NCBI GenBank assembly: GCA_016203445.1
Contig: JACQMS010000024.1
Location: forward strand, 1 to 33,384
DNA length: 33,384 nt
Direction: 5' to 3'
Source: Candidatus Woesearchaeota archaeon
GTDB lineage: Archaea; Nanobdellota; Nanobdellia; Woesearchaeales; ARS49
Positions 18,027 through 26,269 of this stretch are shown one piece after another. A program made the translations under genes and the position numbers. How positions within the stretch are numbered: position 1 is the stretch's first letter; each line of letters begins with the position of its first letter. A model generated the notes under the pieces. That model made no database searches and was not told the DNA's origin. It saw only the letters and a list, made by a program, of their open reading frames with translations.

Positions 18027-18577
18027 CAAGCACGCCGGCGCAACGAGTGAAAGAAGTGCTGAACAGTTGCAGAATAATTAATGATGATACTGTTAAAACT
18101 TTTGCTTCGTTCTGCGAAAATTTTGGATACGTTTTCAAAGGAAAACCTGTTATTGATATAGGGTGTGGCAGCGGGGGAGGATTATGTAAATTTGTTCTAG
18201 AACAAGGGGCAACAAAGTATACGGGAGTAGACATTGATTCTATCGCAATACGCTCTTCACGACATCTGGAACCGCGAGGAGTTTTTATTTTTGACGATCC
18301 AATACATGTTCTTTCAACACTCAAAGAATCACACGTTGTTATCAGCGCAGCAGTGTTTGATGTGTGTATTATCGATGATCGTACAGTATATCCCGAGAGA
18401 CTTGTTCAAGCAATCGCGCAACAAACGCCTGAAGGGTGGTACACAGTACATTGGGGAGGAAACCTCTACAAGTTCACAAAATATTTTGAAGATTCAAATT
18501 TTCAGAAAGTACACATATTGCCAGAAAAGATGCCTTGCTTTGGAGTATATCAAAAAAGTGCAAGACGAACACTATAA
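18023..18577 (+). CDS. Class I SAM-dependent methyltransferase
   Basis: VIDIGCGSGGGLCKFV...YTGVDID; ATGA overlap with EndoV homolog. Confidence 0.75.
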   Translation: MTSTPAQRVKEVLNSCRIINDDTVKTFASFCENFGYVFKGKPVIDIGCGSGGGLCKFVLEQGATKYTGVDIDSIAIRSSRHLEPRGVFIFDDPIHVLSTLKESHVVISAAVFDVCIIDDRTVYPERLVQAIAQQTPEGWYTVHWGGNLYKFTKYFEDSNFQKVHILPEKMPCFGVYQKSARRTL

Positions 18578-18658
18578 TTAAATAGAAATATCTCAGAAAT
18601 ATTTCCACGCGGCTGTTTTTGTTCTAAACAGCTCATTGAATATTTTTCTTCAGTGGCT

Positions 18659-19030
18659 TCAAACCGTAAGAATTTTTAGTCCTGGTATTTGTTTAAAATC
18701 TTTGTCTGTTGTGATGAGTGGTTCTCCTCTTGTTATGCAGATAGCTGCTATGAATACATCAAGACGATTTAGTATTTTTCCTTTTGCGCGCATTTCCTGC
18801 TCTAATTCTGAACTCTTTATCGCGGAAGCGGAGTCAAATGAAAGTATGTCAAGTGTTTGAAAATAATTAAGTACCTGTTTTTTATATTCCTGTTTCACAC
18901 CAAATAGAACTTCATGCATCGTGATGGTTGTTGTTCTTGTTGCTTCCCGTTTGTATTTATCACGAAGAATTATTCCGAGTCCATTTCCTGATAGTATATC
19001 AATTGTTGCTGAAGAATCTAAAACTGCCAT
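18659..19030 (-). CDS. PIN-domain toxin (VapC-like)
   Basis: AVLDSSATIDIL...TMHEVLFG...NRLDVFIAAICITRGEPLITTDKDF. Confidence 0.85.
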   Translation of the reverse strand: MAVLDSSATIDILSGNGLGIILRDKYKREATRTTTITMHEVLFGVKQEYKKQVLNYFQTLDILSFDSASAIKSSELEQEMRAKGKILNRLDVFIAAICITRGEPLITTDKDFKQIPGLKILTV

Positions 19031-19290
19031 TACTTCCTCCAATGTTTTGATAATTTTTTCTGCCTTTCAGAAAAATGCTTATCAAAAGACCTTCTATGTT
19101 CTTTTATATCTCTTTTCCAGTCCTCTGCTTCTTCTTCTGTGACTTTTAACATTCCAAAATATTTATCCATAGCACTTGTTTTATCGTGTGTTATTCGTAG
19201 TATAACCTCGCTGAAGCTTTCGCCCGCTCTTTTGAACACTCCTAGAGCATTGTATGCATCTTCAGTTATTGTTAAAGACTTAATCACCAT
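19030..19290 (-). CDS. VapB-like antitoxin (COG1753/DUF217 type)
   Basis: KSLTITEDAYNALGVFKRAGESFSEVILRIT. Confidence 0.8.
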   Translation of the reverse strand: MVIKSLTITEDAYNALGVFKRAGESFSEVILRITHDKTSAMDKYFGMLKVTEEEAEDWKRDIKEHRRSFDKHFSERQKKLSKHWRK

Positions 19291-19298
19291 ACTACATT

Positions 19299-19312
19299 TA
19301 AGGGTACACTTA
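19299..19312. promoter_or_regulatory. Near-palindromic operator candidate TAAGGGTACACTTA in vapBC core promoter
   Basis: One mismatch pair; lies between TATA (tatatttaaa) and ATG. Confidence 0.4.
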
Positions 19313-19409
19313 TATTTAAATTTTTCGTTATTAATTGAGTAATCGCAAGTGCAAGACTGCCCAGATAACAGAAAAAACTACAAATGTTTGAACATTTTTT
19401 GTTCAAGTT

Positions 19410-21209
19410 TTAACTTTCCCGCTTCTTCTTCGTTTTGTAGTATTTCTTCCACAATTTTTTGAACTCTTCATTTTTTAACAAGTCTTCAAGTGTTCCCTTG
19501 CAAACTATTCTTCCTTTGCTGAAGTAGTATATTGTATCGAATTGTGTTAGCAGATGTAGTCTGTGAACTGTTGATATTATTGTTTTATCTTTAAAATTTC
19601 TGAATATGTTTTTGTATATTTCGTGTTCGTTTTTCGCGTCAACACTGCTTGTCGGCTCGTCTAATAGTATTATTGGCTTGTCTTTCCCGGCAAGTAATCC
19701 TCTTGCCAGCGCTAATCTTTGTTTTTCTCCTCCTGATAGATTTACTCCTTTTTCTTTTATTAATGATTGATATTTTCTGGGAAGTCTCATTGCTACGTGG
19801 TGGAATCTTGCCATTTTTGAATAATTGTTTACTATTTCATCGCTGTATGATACTCCCATTGTTATATTGTTTATTATTGAATTATTGAATAATTCTGGTT
19901 CTTGGGGTATTAGTGTTGCATATTCGCTTACATCTTCGAAGCTTCCTTCTTCTCCATCAATGGTTATGTTTCCTCTGTGCGGCGTGTATAAAGATTTTAA
20001 TATTTTCATTGTTGTAGTTTTTCCGCTGCCGCTTTCTCCTACAAATGCTATTTTTTCTCCCCTGTTTATTTTTAGTTTTATGTCTTGCAAATGCTTCTTC
20101 TTTTCCGGGTCTTTAACATCTTGGTATGAAAAGTCCAACCCTTCAATTTTTATTTCTCTCCATGATTCTAGCTCGAGATTTTTTCTATTTTTTTTTCTTT
20201 TTTTGAAGTGTTTTACTATTTCTTCCGCGTTTTCTACTGCTGCTTTTTGCTTTACTATTTTTCCATAGTCTGATGCAAAATCGTAGAACACGCTTCCTAT
20301 CTTGTCGGCGTAAACGTATAACGCGTAAATTGTTCCTACTAATATTTCTTTTTCTGAGATGTATGATGATAATATGTATATTCCTAGTGTTAGAACCATT
20401 AGTATTCTTGCAGACATGCTCACCAGGAACCATTTTAGCTCGTTGAGCCTAACCATTTTTTTGAATGTTTGCAGTGGCTTCATTAAAACGTCGTTTATTT
20501 CTTTTCTTAGCACTTTTTCTATTCGGAGTATTATTACTGTTGTTATGTTGCTTAGCGCGTCGTAAACTTTTGCCGCCGCGGCGTTTTCTGCGTGGTTGAG
20601 CTCTCTATACTTTTCTTTTAGAATTTTGTCGTAATACAGTGTTATTATAACCGCTGTTGTAAACATTACTGCCGCGGTTATGCTGGTGTTAGCATTGAAA
20701 TATATTATTACTGTTAACGACCCGAATAATCTCATGACTGCTTTTATTACTTCGAACCCGTCTTCTGAAAATGTGTATAGTGCGTTTGTTCCTTTTTCTA
20801 TCTTGTCTATTGTGTCGCCCGAGTGGTGGTCTGTGTGCCATGATAGAGGCAGGGACATAATTCCTTCCAGAAGATAATTCTTGTACTTTCTTTTTACGAA
20901 GAACGCGTTTTCTCTTTCTATAACTCTTGCAACTCCATGAAAACTCCAGAATAAAACTTCTTCAAGTATTAGCCCTCCTGAAATTATAGCCATTATTAAA
21001 AATATGTTTGTGCTTGTTATTCCTTGTTCCTGTATTATGTTGAGCACGAACCCTATTATTAGTGGTAGTGATAGTGATACTATATTTGATAGAACGAATA
21101 GTATGAAGTATATTACTACGCGTTTCCTGTTGCCTTTTGAAAACTCCCAAGTTCTATTTGCCAAATAGATTATGGGATTGTCTGTTAGTGATTTTGCTAT
21201 GGGGTTCAT
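19410..21209 (-). CDS. ABC exporter (fused TM and ATPase)
   Basis: GESGSGKTTTMKIL, LSGGEKQRLALARGLL, IILLDEPTSSVD; N-terminal TM domain. Confidence 0.95.
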   Translation of the reverse strand: MNPIAKSLTDNPIIYLANRTWEFSKGNRKRVVIYFILFVLSNIVSLSLPLIIGFVLNIIQEQGITSTNIFLIMAIISGGLILEEVLFWSFHGVARVIERENAFFVKRKYKNYLLEGIMSLPLSWHTDHHSGDTIDKIEKGTNALYTFSEDGFEVIKAVMRLFGSLTVIIYFNANTSITAAVMFTTAVIITLYYDKILKEKYRELNHAENAAAAKVYDALSNITTVIILRIEKVLRKEINDVLMKPLQTFKKMVRLNELKWFLVSMSARILMVLTLGIYILSSYISEKEILVGTIYALYVYADKIGSVFYDFASDYGKIVKQKAAVENAEEIVKHFKKRKKNRKNLELESWREIKIEGLDFSYQDVKDPEKKKHLQDIKLKINRGEKIAFVGESGSGKTTTMKILKSLYTPHRGNITIDGEEGSFEDVSEYATLIPQEPELFNNSIINNITMGVSYSDEIVNNYSKMARFHHVAMRLPRKYQSLIKEKGVNLSGGEKQRLALARGLLAGKDKPIILLDEPTSSVDAKNEHEIYKNIFRNFKDKTIISTVHRLHLLTQFDTIYYFSKGRIVCKGTLEDLLKNEEFKKLWKKYYKTKKKRES

Positions 21210-21298
21210 GATTCTGTTTCTGTATAGCTGTATAAAAGTTTATCGTAAATTCTTTTAAGTTATTGCTGAGTCAGAATTCTGTTAATCTGAAATACTCC

Positions 21299-21865
21299 CT
21301 ACATACTCATATCTTCTTCGTCAAGATTATCTCCCACTATTACTTTTTCCAATCCTTCTTGTATTGATTGTTTGTATTCATCTTCCAAATCTCTCAGTGA
21401 TTTTATGAAGCAGTATTCTTCTGGGGTGTTTGGCAGTACGTGCCATTTAATTTTTATTCTTAAGTATGCTGTTGCTTGAATTCTTATTATTGGTCCTATG
21501 CTTGAGGTTGTTAAAATTCCTGTTATGCTTTGCTGAAATGCTAATGCTAACATTCTTCTTAACTCTTGAGGGTTTTTTCCGTTTTCGTAAATCGTTGCTA
21601 GTATTCCCCAATTTTCGTTTATGATTCCTTTAGGCATTGTAACTAGTGTAGTTATTGTGTCATAAGTGAATACTGCATCAGGGTCTCTGTTCTTGAATAT
21701 TTCTCTTGAAACATTTTCTTTACTTGTTCTTATCAAAGCGAAAGGTTCTACCTCCCTCAACCCTTTGGCTATTTCTTGGCACGCCGCCAGAAAAATGTCT
21801 CTACTTGGATTCTCCATCCATTGTTGTTCTTCGTTCAGTGTTGCGTGGTAGTATAGAAATGCCAT
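21299..21865 (-). CDS. Uncharacterised protein
   Basis: 188-aa ORF with coding-like composition. Confidence 0.65.
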   Translation of the reverse strand: MAFLYYHATLNEEQQWMENPSRDIFLAACQEIAKGLREVEPFALIRTSKENVSREIFKNRDPDAVFTYDTITTLVTMPKGIINENWGILATIYENGKNPQELRRMLALAFQQSITGILTTSSIGPIIRIQATAYLRIKIKWHVLPNTPEEYCFIKSLRDLEDEYKQSIQEGLEKVIVGDNLDEEDMSM

Positions 21866-21976
21866 TATTTTTTGAGCATTAAAAACGTGTTTTTAATAGT
21901 TGTGAAGTTGTGGTGTGTCGTTTAGTAATGACTGTTTTTTGTCGAAACATTTATATTCTAGCTCTTCTGATTCATT

Positions 21977-22080
21977 GTTGCAATGATGAATAATACTAAT
22001 ATTAGCAGTATTAAGGGCATTATAATCAAGCTTGTTGCGTAGGCAACTACATCATTGCGCTATTTCTTCGTTTTTTTTGT
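21977..22080 (+). ncRNA. Candidate structured RNA/leader with multibranch fold and T8 tract
   Basis: TATA-like catttatatt about 25-30 nt upstream; GCAATGATG(21980)/CATCATTGC(22050), TAATACT/AGTATTA, GTTGC/GCAAC; T8 at about 22071. Confidence 0.5.
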
Positions 22081-22122
22081 TAGGCGTTTTGGTGCGGTTA
22101 TTGTATCATTGCGGATGTTTTT

Positions 22123-22443
22123 ATGAAAGGCCAACGTTTGTATGATTCTATTGTTTTATTGATGGGCGAACATTTTTGTTCAAATAACCATCAACTTTTA
22201 GAAGTTATTTGCGGAAAAGTTGGCGGCGCCACTACTGTTAATGGTGTATTATTGTACAATCTTGTTCGTGAATCTTATGTTTCCGGTTTTAATGGCTGCG
22301 ATCTTTCTACACTTGATGTTGCTGAACATCCTGTTGTTCTTGTTAGAAATTCTGTTACTGGAACTTTGAGTGATGCTGTTGAGGATGTTATTGTAGAAGC
22401 TTTCAATTATGGTTTGTCTATAAGAAAAAGAGATATTGCGTGA
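22123..22443 (+). CDS. Uncharacterised protein
   Basis: 106-aa ORF downstream of structured leader. Confidence 0.65.
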   Translation: MKGQRLYDSIVLLMGEHFCSNNHQLLEVICGKVGGATTVNGVLLYNLVRESYVSGFNGCDLSTLDVAEHPVVLVRNSVTGTLSDAVEDVIVEAFNYGLSIRKRDIA

Positions 22444-22461
22444 TTAGTTTTAGAACAAATT

Positions 22462-22773
22462 TTATACATCTACCATTTCTATTTCTATGTTTAGTCCTTC
22501 AGGTATTGGTACTCTCATGACTAGTCTTAGTGCTCTTTCGTCTAATCCTAAATCTATTAGTCTTTTGTGAACTCTCATCTCGAACCTGTCCCATGTCGCT
22601 TTGCCGTTGCCACAGGGCCCTTTTCTTGTTGTAACTTTTAGTTTTTTTGTTGGCAGTGGTATTGGTCCTCTCATTGGTACTCCTGTCTTGTCAGATATTT
22701 CTTTTATGTAAGAACACGTCTGGTTTAGCTTGTCTATATCTATGCACGCCAACTTTATTCTTGCCTTTTGCAT
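22462..22773 (-). CDS. rpsJ: Ribosomal protein S10
   Basis: ARIKLACIDIDKLNQTCSYIKEISDKTGVPMRGPIPLPTKKLKVTTRKGP. Confidence 0.95.
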   Translation of the reverse strand: MQKARIKLACIDIDKLNQTCSYIKEISDKTGVPMRGPIPLPTKKLKVTTRKGPCGNGKATWDRFEMRVHKRLIDLGLDERALRLVMRVPIPEGLNIEIEMVDV

Positions 22774-22802
22774 CGTGAAAAACCTTTTTGTTGATCACTC
22801 CG

Positions 22803-22821
22803 AAATGTAAAATTTACATTT
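22803..22821. promoter_or_regulatory. 19-bp perfect palindrome AAATGTAAA-A-TTTACATTT upstream of rpsJ
   Basis: Flanked by ACTC/GAGT that can extend the stem. Confidence 0.5.
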
Positions 22822-22919
22822 ATGAGTCCAAATTTCGTACTCTTACAAAATTTGTTGCGAACGATCTAAAAAAATAAAAATACGGGTTCACTCGCGTACC
22901 GCTCCATACATTTTAGTGC

Positions 22920-24203
22920 TTACATCTGTTTTTTTACTAGATCTATGCACATTCCTGCAGCAACTGTTTGCCCGCTATCTCTGACCGCAAATCTTGACAA
23001 TTGTGGTATGTCTTTTTGCTTCTCGATAACGAGTGGTTGTACAGGTTTGAATTTTACTATTGCCGCGTCTCCATTCTTTATGAAGTCCGGATTTTCTTGC
23101 ATTACTTGACCAGTTCTTGGATCTAGTTTCTTAAGTATTGCTTCTACTTTGCAAGCTACTTGCGCCGTATGTATGTGGAACACTGGTGTGTATCCTACAG
23201 TTATCACGCTAGGATGGTTTAGCACTACTATTTGTGCGGTGAATTCTGTCGCGACTGTTGGAACATTGTCTGAGTGTCCTAGCACGTCTCCTCTATCTAT
23301 GTCAGTTTTTCCTATACCTCTAACGTTGAACCCTATATTGTCTCCAGGTTCTGCTACTTGTACTTGTTCGTGGTGCATTTCTATTGTCTTAACTTCTCCA
23401 GGGACTCCTTTGCCTTCGCGTCCCGGCACTACTATCACCTTGTCACCAACCTTCATCGTTCCCGTTTCTACTCTTCCTACTGGAACAACTCCTATGCCTG
23501 TTATGTTGTAGACATCTTGTATTGGCAGTCTTAATGGCAAACTTGTTGGTTTTTCCGGAACCTTCAAGTTGTCCAAAGATTCTAACAATGTTGGTCCAGT
23601 ATGCCATGCCATGTGCGTTGACTTTTTGACTATGTTTTCTCCTAGGTATGACGCTACTGGTATAAATTGTATTTCTGGTATTTTGTATCCAACACTTTGC
23701 AATAATTTTTCAACTTCTGATTTTAGCACTTTGAATTTTCCTTCATCGTACTTTACCAAGTCCATCTTGTTGAATGCTACTATTAATTGTCCGACTCCCA
23801 GAGTTTTGCATAAGAAAACGTGTTCTCTTGTCTGTGCTTGAATTCCTTCGCTTCCTACGACCAGCACTGCCGCGTCTGCTTGTGATGCTCCGGTAATCAT
23901 GTTCTTTATGAAGTCTCTGTGTCCTGGTGCGTCTATTATTGTGAACTCATATTTTGGTGTTACAAACTTTTTGTGTGACAGGTCTATTGTAACTCCTCTT
24001 TCCTGTTCCTCTTTTAAATTGTCCATTACGAACGCAAATTCGAATCCTCCTTTACCTAGCTGTTCTGCTCTTTCCTTGAGTTTTCTCATCGCTTGTTCGT
24101 CGACGTTTCCGGAATCAAATAATAGTCTCCCGACGGTTGTTGATTTTCCGTGGTCTACGTGACCTACGAAGACAATGTTAATGTGTGGTTTTTGCCTAGC
24201 CAT
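22920..24203 (-). CDS. tuf: Translation elongation factor EF-1A
   Basis: [45 protein letters not shown]. Confidence 0.97.
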   Translation of the reverse strand: MARQKPHINIVFVGHVDHGKSTTVGRLLFDSGNVDEQAMRKLKERAEQLGKGGFEFAFVMDNLKEEQERGVTIDLSHKKFVTPKYEFTIIDAPGHRDFIKNMITGASQADAAVLVVGSEGIQAQTREHVFLCKTLGVGQLIVAFNKMDLVKYDEGKFKVLKSEVEKLLQSVGYKIPEIQFIPVASYLGENIVKKSTHMAWHTGPTLLESLDNLKVPEKPTSLPLRLPIQDVYNITGIGVVPVGRVETGTMKVGDKVIVVPGREGKGVPGEVKTIEMHHEQVQVAEPGDNIGFNVRGIGKTDIDRGDVLGHSDNVPTVATEFTAQIVVLNHPSVITVGYTPVFHIHTAQVACKVEAILKKLDPRTGQVMQENPDFIKNGDAAIVKFKPVQPLVIEKQKDIPQLSRFAVRDSGQTVAAGMCIDLVKKQM

Positions 24204-24306
24204 TTACACTCCTCCGAAGCATTATTCTCTAAAGGAAAATGCGTTAATGTTATGATGTTTTGGAATTGGTGGTGTTTTATAAAGCTTACTAAAATGTGCC
24301 TTTCGC

Positions 24307-24405
24307 CGACTATTCGATATGTTTTTCTTTCATCAATCTTGTTATTTTGTGTCATTTTGACAATACTATTTTTTCACGTGTAAATATTGTCGTGGTGAAT
24401 AGTCG
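24307..24405. promoter_or_regulatory. Nested inverted repeats upstream of tuf
   Basis: CGACTATTC(24307)/GAATAGTCG(24397); GACAATA(24359)/TATTGTC(24385); TGTCATTTTGACA(24350). Confidence 0.45.
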
Positions 24406-24662
24406 AGACAATTACCTGAATTGTATGAACGGGCTATGACAGAATTCAGTGTTACGAGAGAGGATAAATTATTGCAAGCATTGCGCGGAAAATAGTTCTA
24501 CTGATTACTATGTTAGCAAAGGACATTAACTAGAGAATTCTCCATAGATTGTGCTATGAGAGGTTCACAATATACAAAAATCAAATTCCGACAACATACT
24601 ACCAACCACTGACCTGAGATGAGAGCGAAAGCATTTTATACTCCTCACACCACTTCCCACGC

Positions 24663-25082
24663 ATGCCTATATCCCCAAATGATCCACTGCTTATCGCGGT
24701 GAAATATCAATTCGGCTTTCTCCTTGGTACATTACGGGAAAGGAAAGCGCGGTTACCGAGCGGAATGTTCCGAGACGTAAGAAAAGCATTAAAGACTGCG
24801 GTACTCAAAACTGCAGAATCAAAAGAACTATCAGACGAACAAAAGCTTCTTTTGCGGGCCGTGACGAAAGTACTTTCAAACTTTGACATAATCTCAGAAC
24901 GCTCTCTCGAACAAAATATTACTGTAGAAAAACTTCTTGAAGGCATTGGAAGTTTCATCATCATTCCTATCATCAGAGAATTAAGAAAGAGCAAAGATGT
25001 ACGACTCAAAGCTCTAGCCAGAGATGTGCTTGTACCATTCATCATCCTGTACGAGGAAAAGTTTGGAAGAAAACTTTTGTGA
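24663..25082 (+). CDS. Uncharacterised helical protein
   Basis: 139-aa ORF; composition differs from neighbours. Confidence 0.55.
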   Translation: MPISPNDPLLIAVKYQFGFLLGTLRERKARLPSGMFRDVRKALKTAVLKTAESKELSDEQKLLLRAVTKVLSNFDIISERSLEQNITVEKLLEGIGSFIIIPIIRELRKSKDVRLKALARDVLVPFIILYEEKFGRKLL

Positions 25083-25093
25083 GTCCAAAACTA

Positions 25094-25876
25094 CTAGTAC
25101 AGTGAAGCATTCATCCTTAAATCTTCGGCAAATCTCGCGCTTTCCACATCACCAGTTTGGTATTGGCCACGAAGAGAAAAAAGAGGCATAGAACATCCAG
25201 CGACCGCTTGTTCAAAAGAGCGAAGAACTTCCACATTGTTCAAAAGGAGTCCGGTGCCTATAACCGTTTGTTCCAGTTCCGCCCGCTCAAGAATTCCTAA
25301 CCATCTGGCGATCTCAGGAGTTATCGTCACGCGAGGCGAAAAATTCTTCGTTCTTCGAAGTTCTTCAAGAATATAATCAGCTGAATGTTGACGAGTTGGA
25401 TTGTCAAGTTGCAAAATAGAGAGCCCAGGAAAATCATCTACGAGGATCCCGGCAATTCTAGAAAAATATGAACGGTCAAAATCTTCTGTTGGAATTTTTC
25501 CACAATATACTAACAGTTCGGAACGCGCCTTATGAATCAGCATATTTTTCCTGGCGCCGCCTTCAACAGTGTCAAGAAAACCAAGAAGAGAAGAGCAACA
25601 CTCTCCAAATGCTCGAGAATTCGATGGAATGCCTCTGTATATTACCTCAGATTGTTCAACAAATGGAATGACTCCCAAACTTGCTTCTGCCTCGCTTGAG
25701 TACACATTTACGATGAGGCCATCAACACCCTCAATAATATCAAGAGTTCCAACGTGAGAAGTTGAAGGCCACAGACTCGTGATGAACACTTTTAGCATAT
25801 CTTCCTTTCCGAGATTTAAGAAGGAATCAATGCACTCAGAACTTCCAGCATTACCCAATGAGTACTTATTTCCCAT
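25094..25876 (-). CDS. Uncharacterised protein
   Basis: 260-aa ORF. Confidence 0.65.
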   Translation of the reverse strand: MGNKYSLGNAGSSECIDSFLNLGKEDMLKVFITSLWPSTSHVGTLDIIEGVDGLIVNVYSSEAEASLGVIPFVEQSEVIYRGIPSNSRAFGECCSSLLGFLDTVEGGARKNMLIHKARSELLVYCGKIPTEDFDRSYFSRIAGILVDDFPGLSILQLDNPTRQHSADYILEELRRTKNFSPRVTITPEIARWLGILERAELEQTVIGTGLLLNNVEVLRSFEQAVAGCSMPLFSLRGQYQTGDVESARFAEDLRMNASLY

Positions 25877-25926
25877 TCACAACCCTCGAAAAGTGGTGAA
25901 GCATTCAAAGTTTTTAAAGGTTGTGA
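25877..25926. promoter_or_regulatory. 8-bp perfect inverted repeat TCACAACC...GGTTGTGA bracketing core promoter
   Basis: 25877-25884 and 25919-25926 with TATA-like tttttaaag between. Confidence 0.45.
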
Positions 25927-26269
25927 CAAAAAAGTAATTTCAACTCAAATACCAAAGATTAATCCATGTTTTTTTCAGTATTGAGGCGAGTAACAAAATT
26001 CATCCGAGTTTTTTTTCTTTCCACGAACAACGATTTGTGTTGGAACGAACATTTGTTGTTATAAGAACCGTTCTAACATACGTTGAAATTTACGTTCTTT
26101 TGTATCAAATAATAAATTTCTACGGCATCGCTGGCAATAAAAAATCATTATTATTGCGCCAGAAAAAAGAAAAATAGAAGAAAAGAATCACAACATGTTT
26201 CAAAGACAATCAACTTGACTACGCTCAGTAACCGAAGCATTTTTATACGCTATTCTCGTCAATGCTTCC

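Noticed and set aside
21980-22058. tRNA or tRNA-like gene
   Set aside because: Closing stem is 9 bp, no T-loop GTTCRANYC motif, no anticodon arm and no third arm of correct size
23149-23511. 120-aa + ORF
   Set aside because: Antisense to EF-1A
24707-25045. 112-aa minus ORF
   Set aside because: Antisense to 24663-25082; ambiguous because that gene is itself an orphan, but the + frame has better helical protein character
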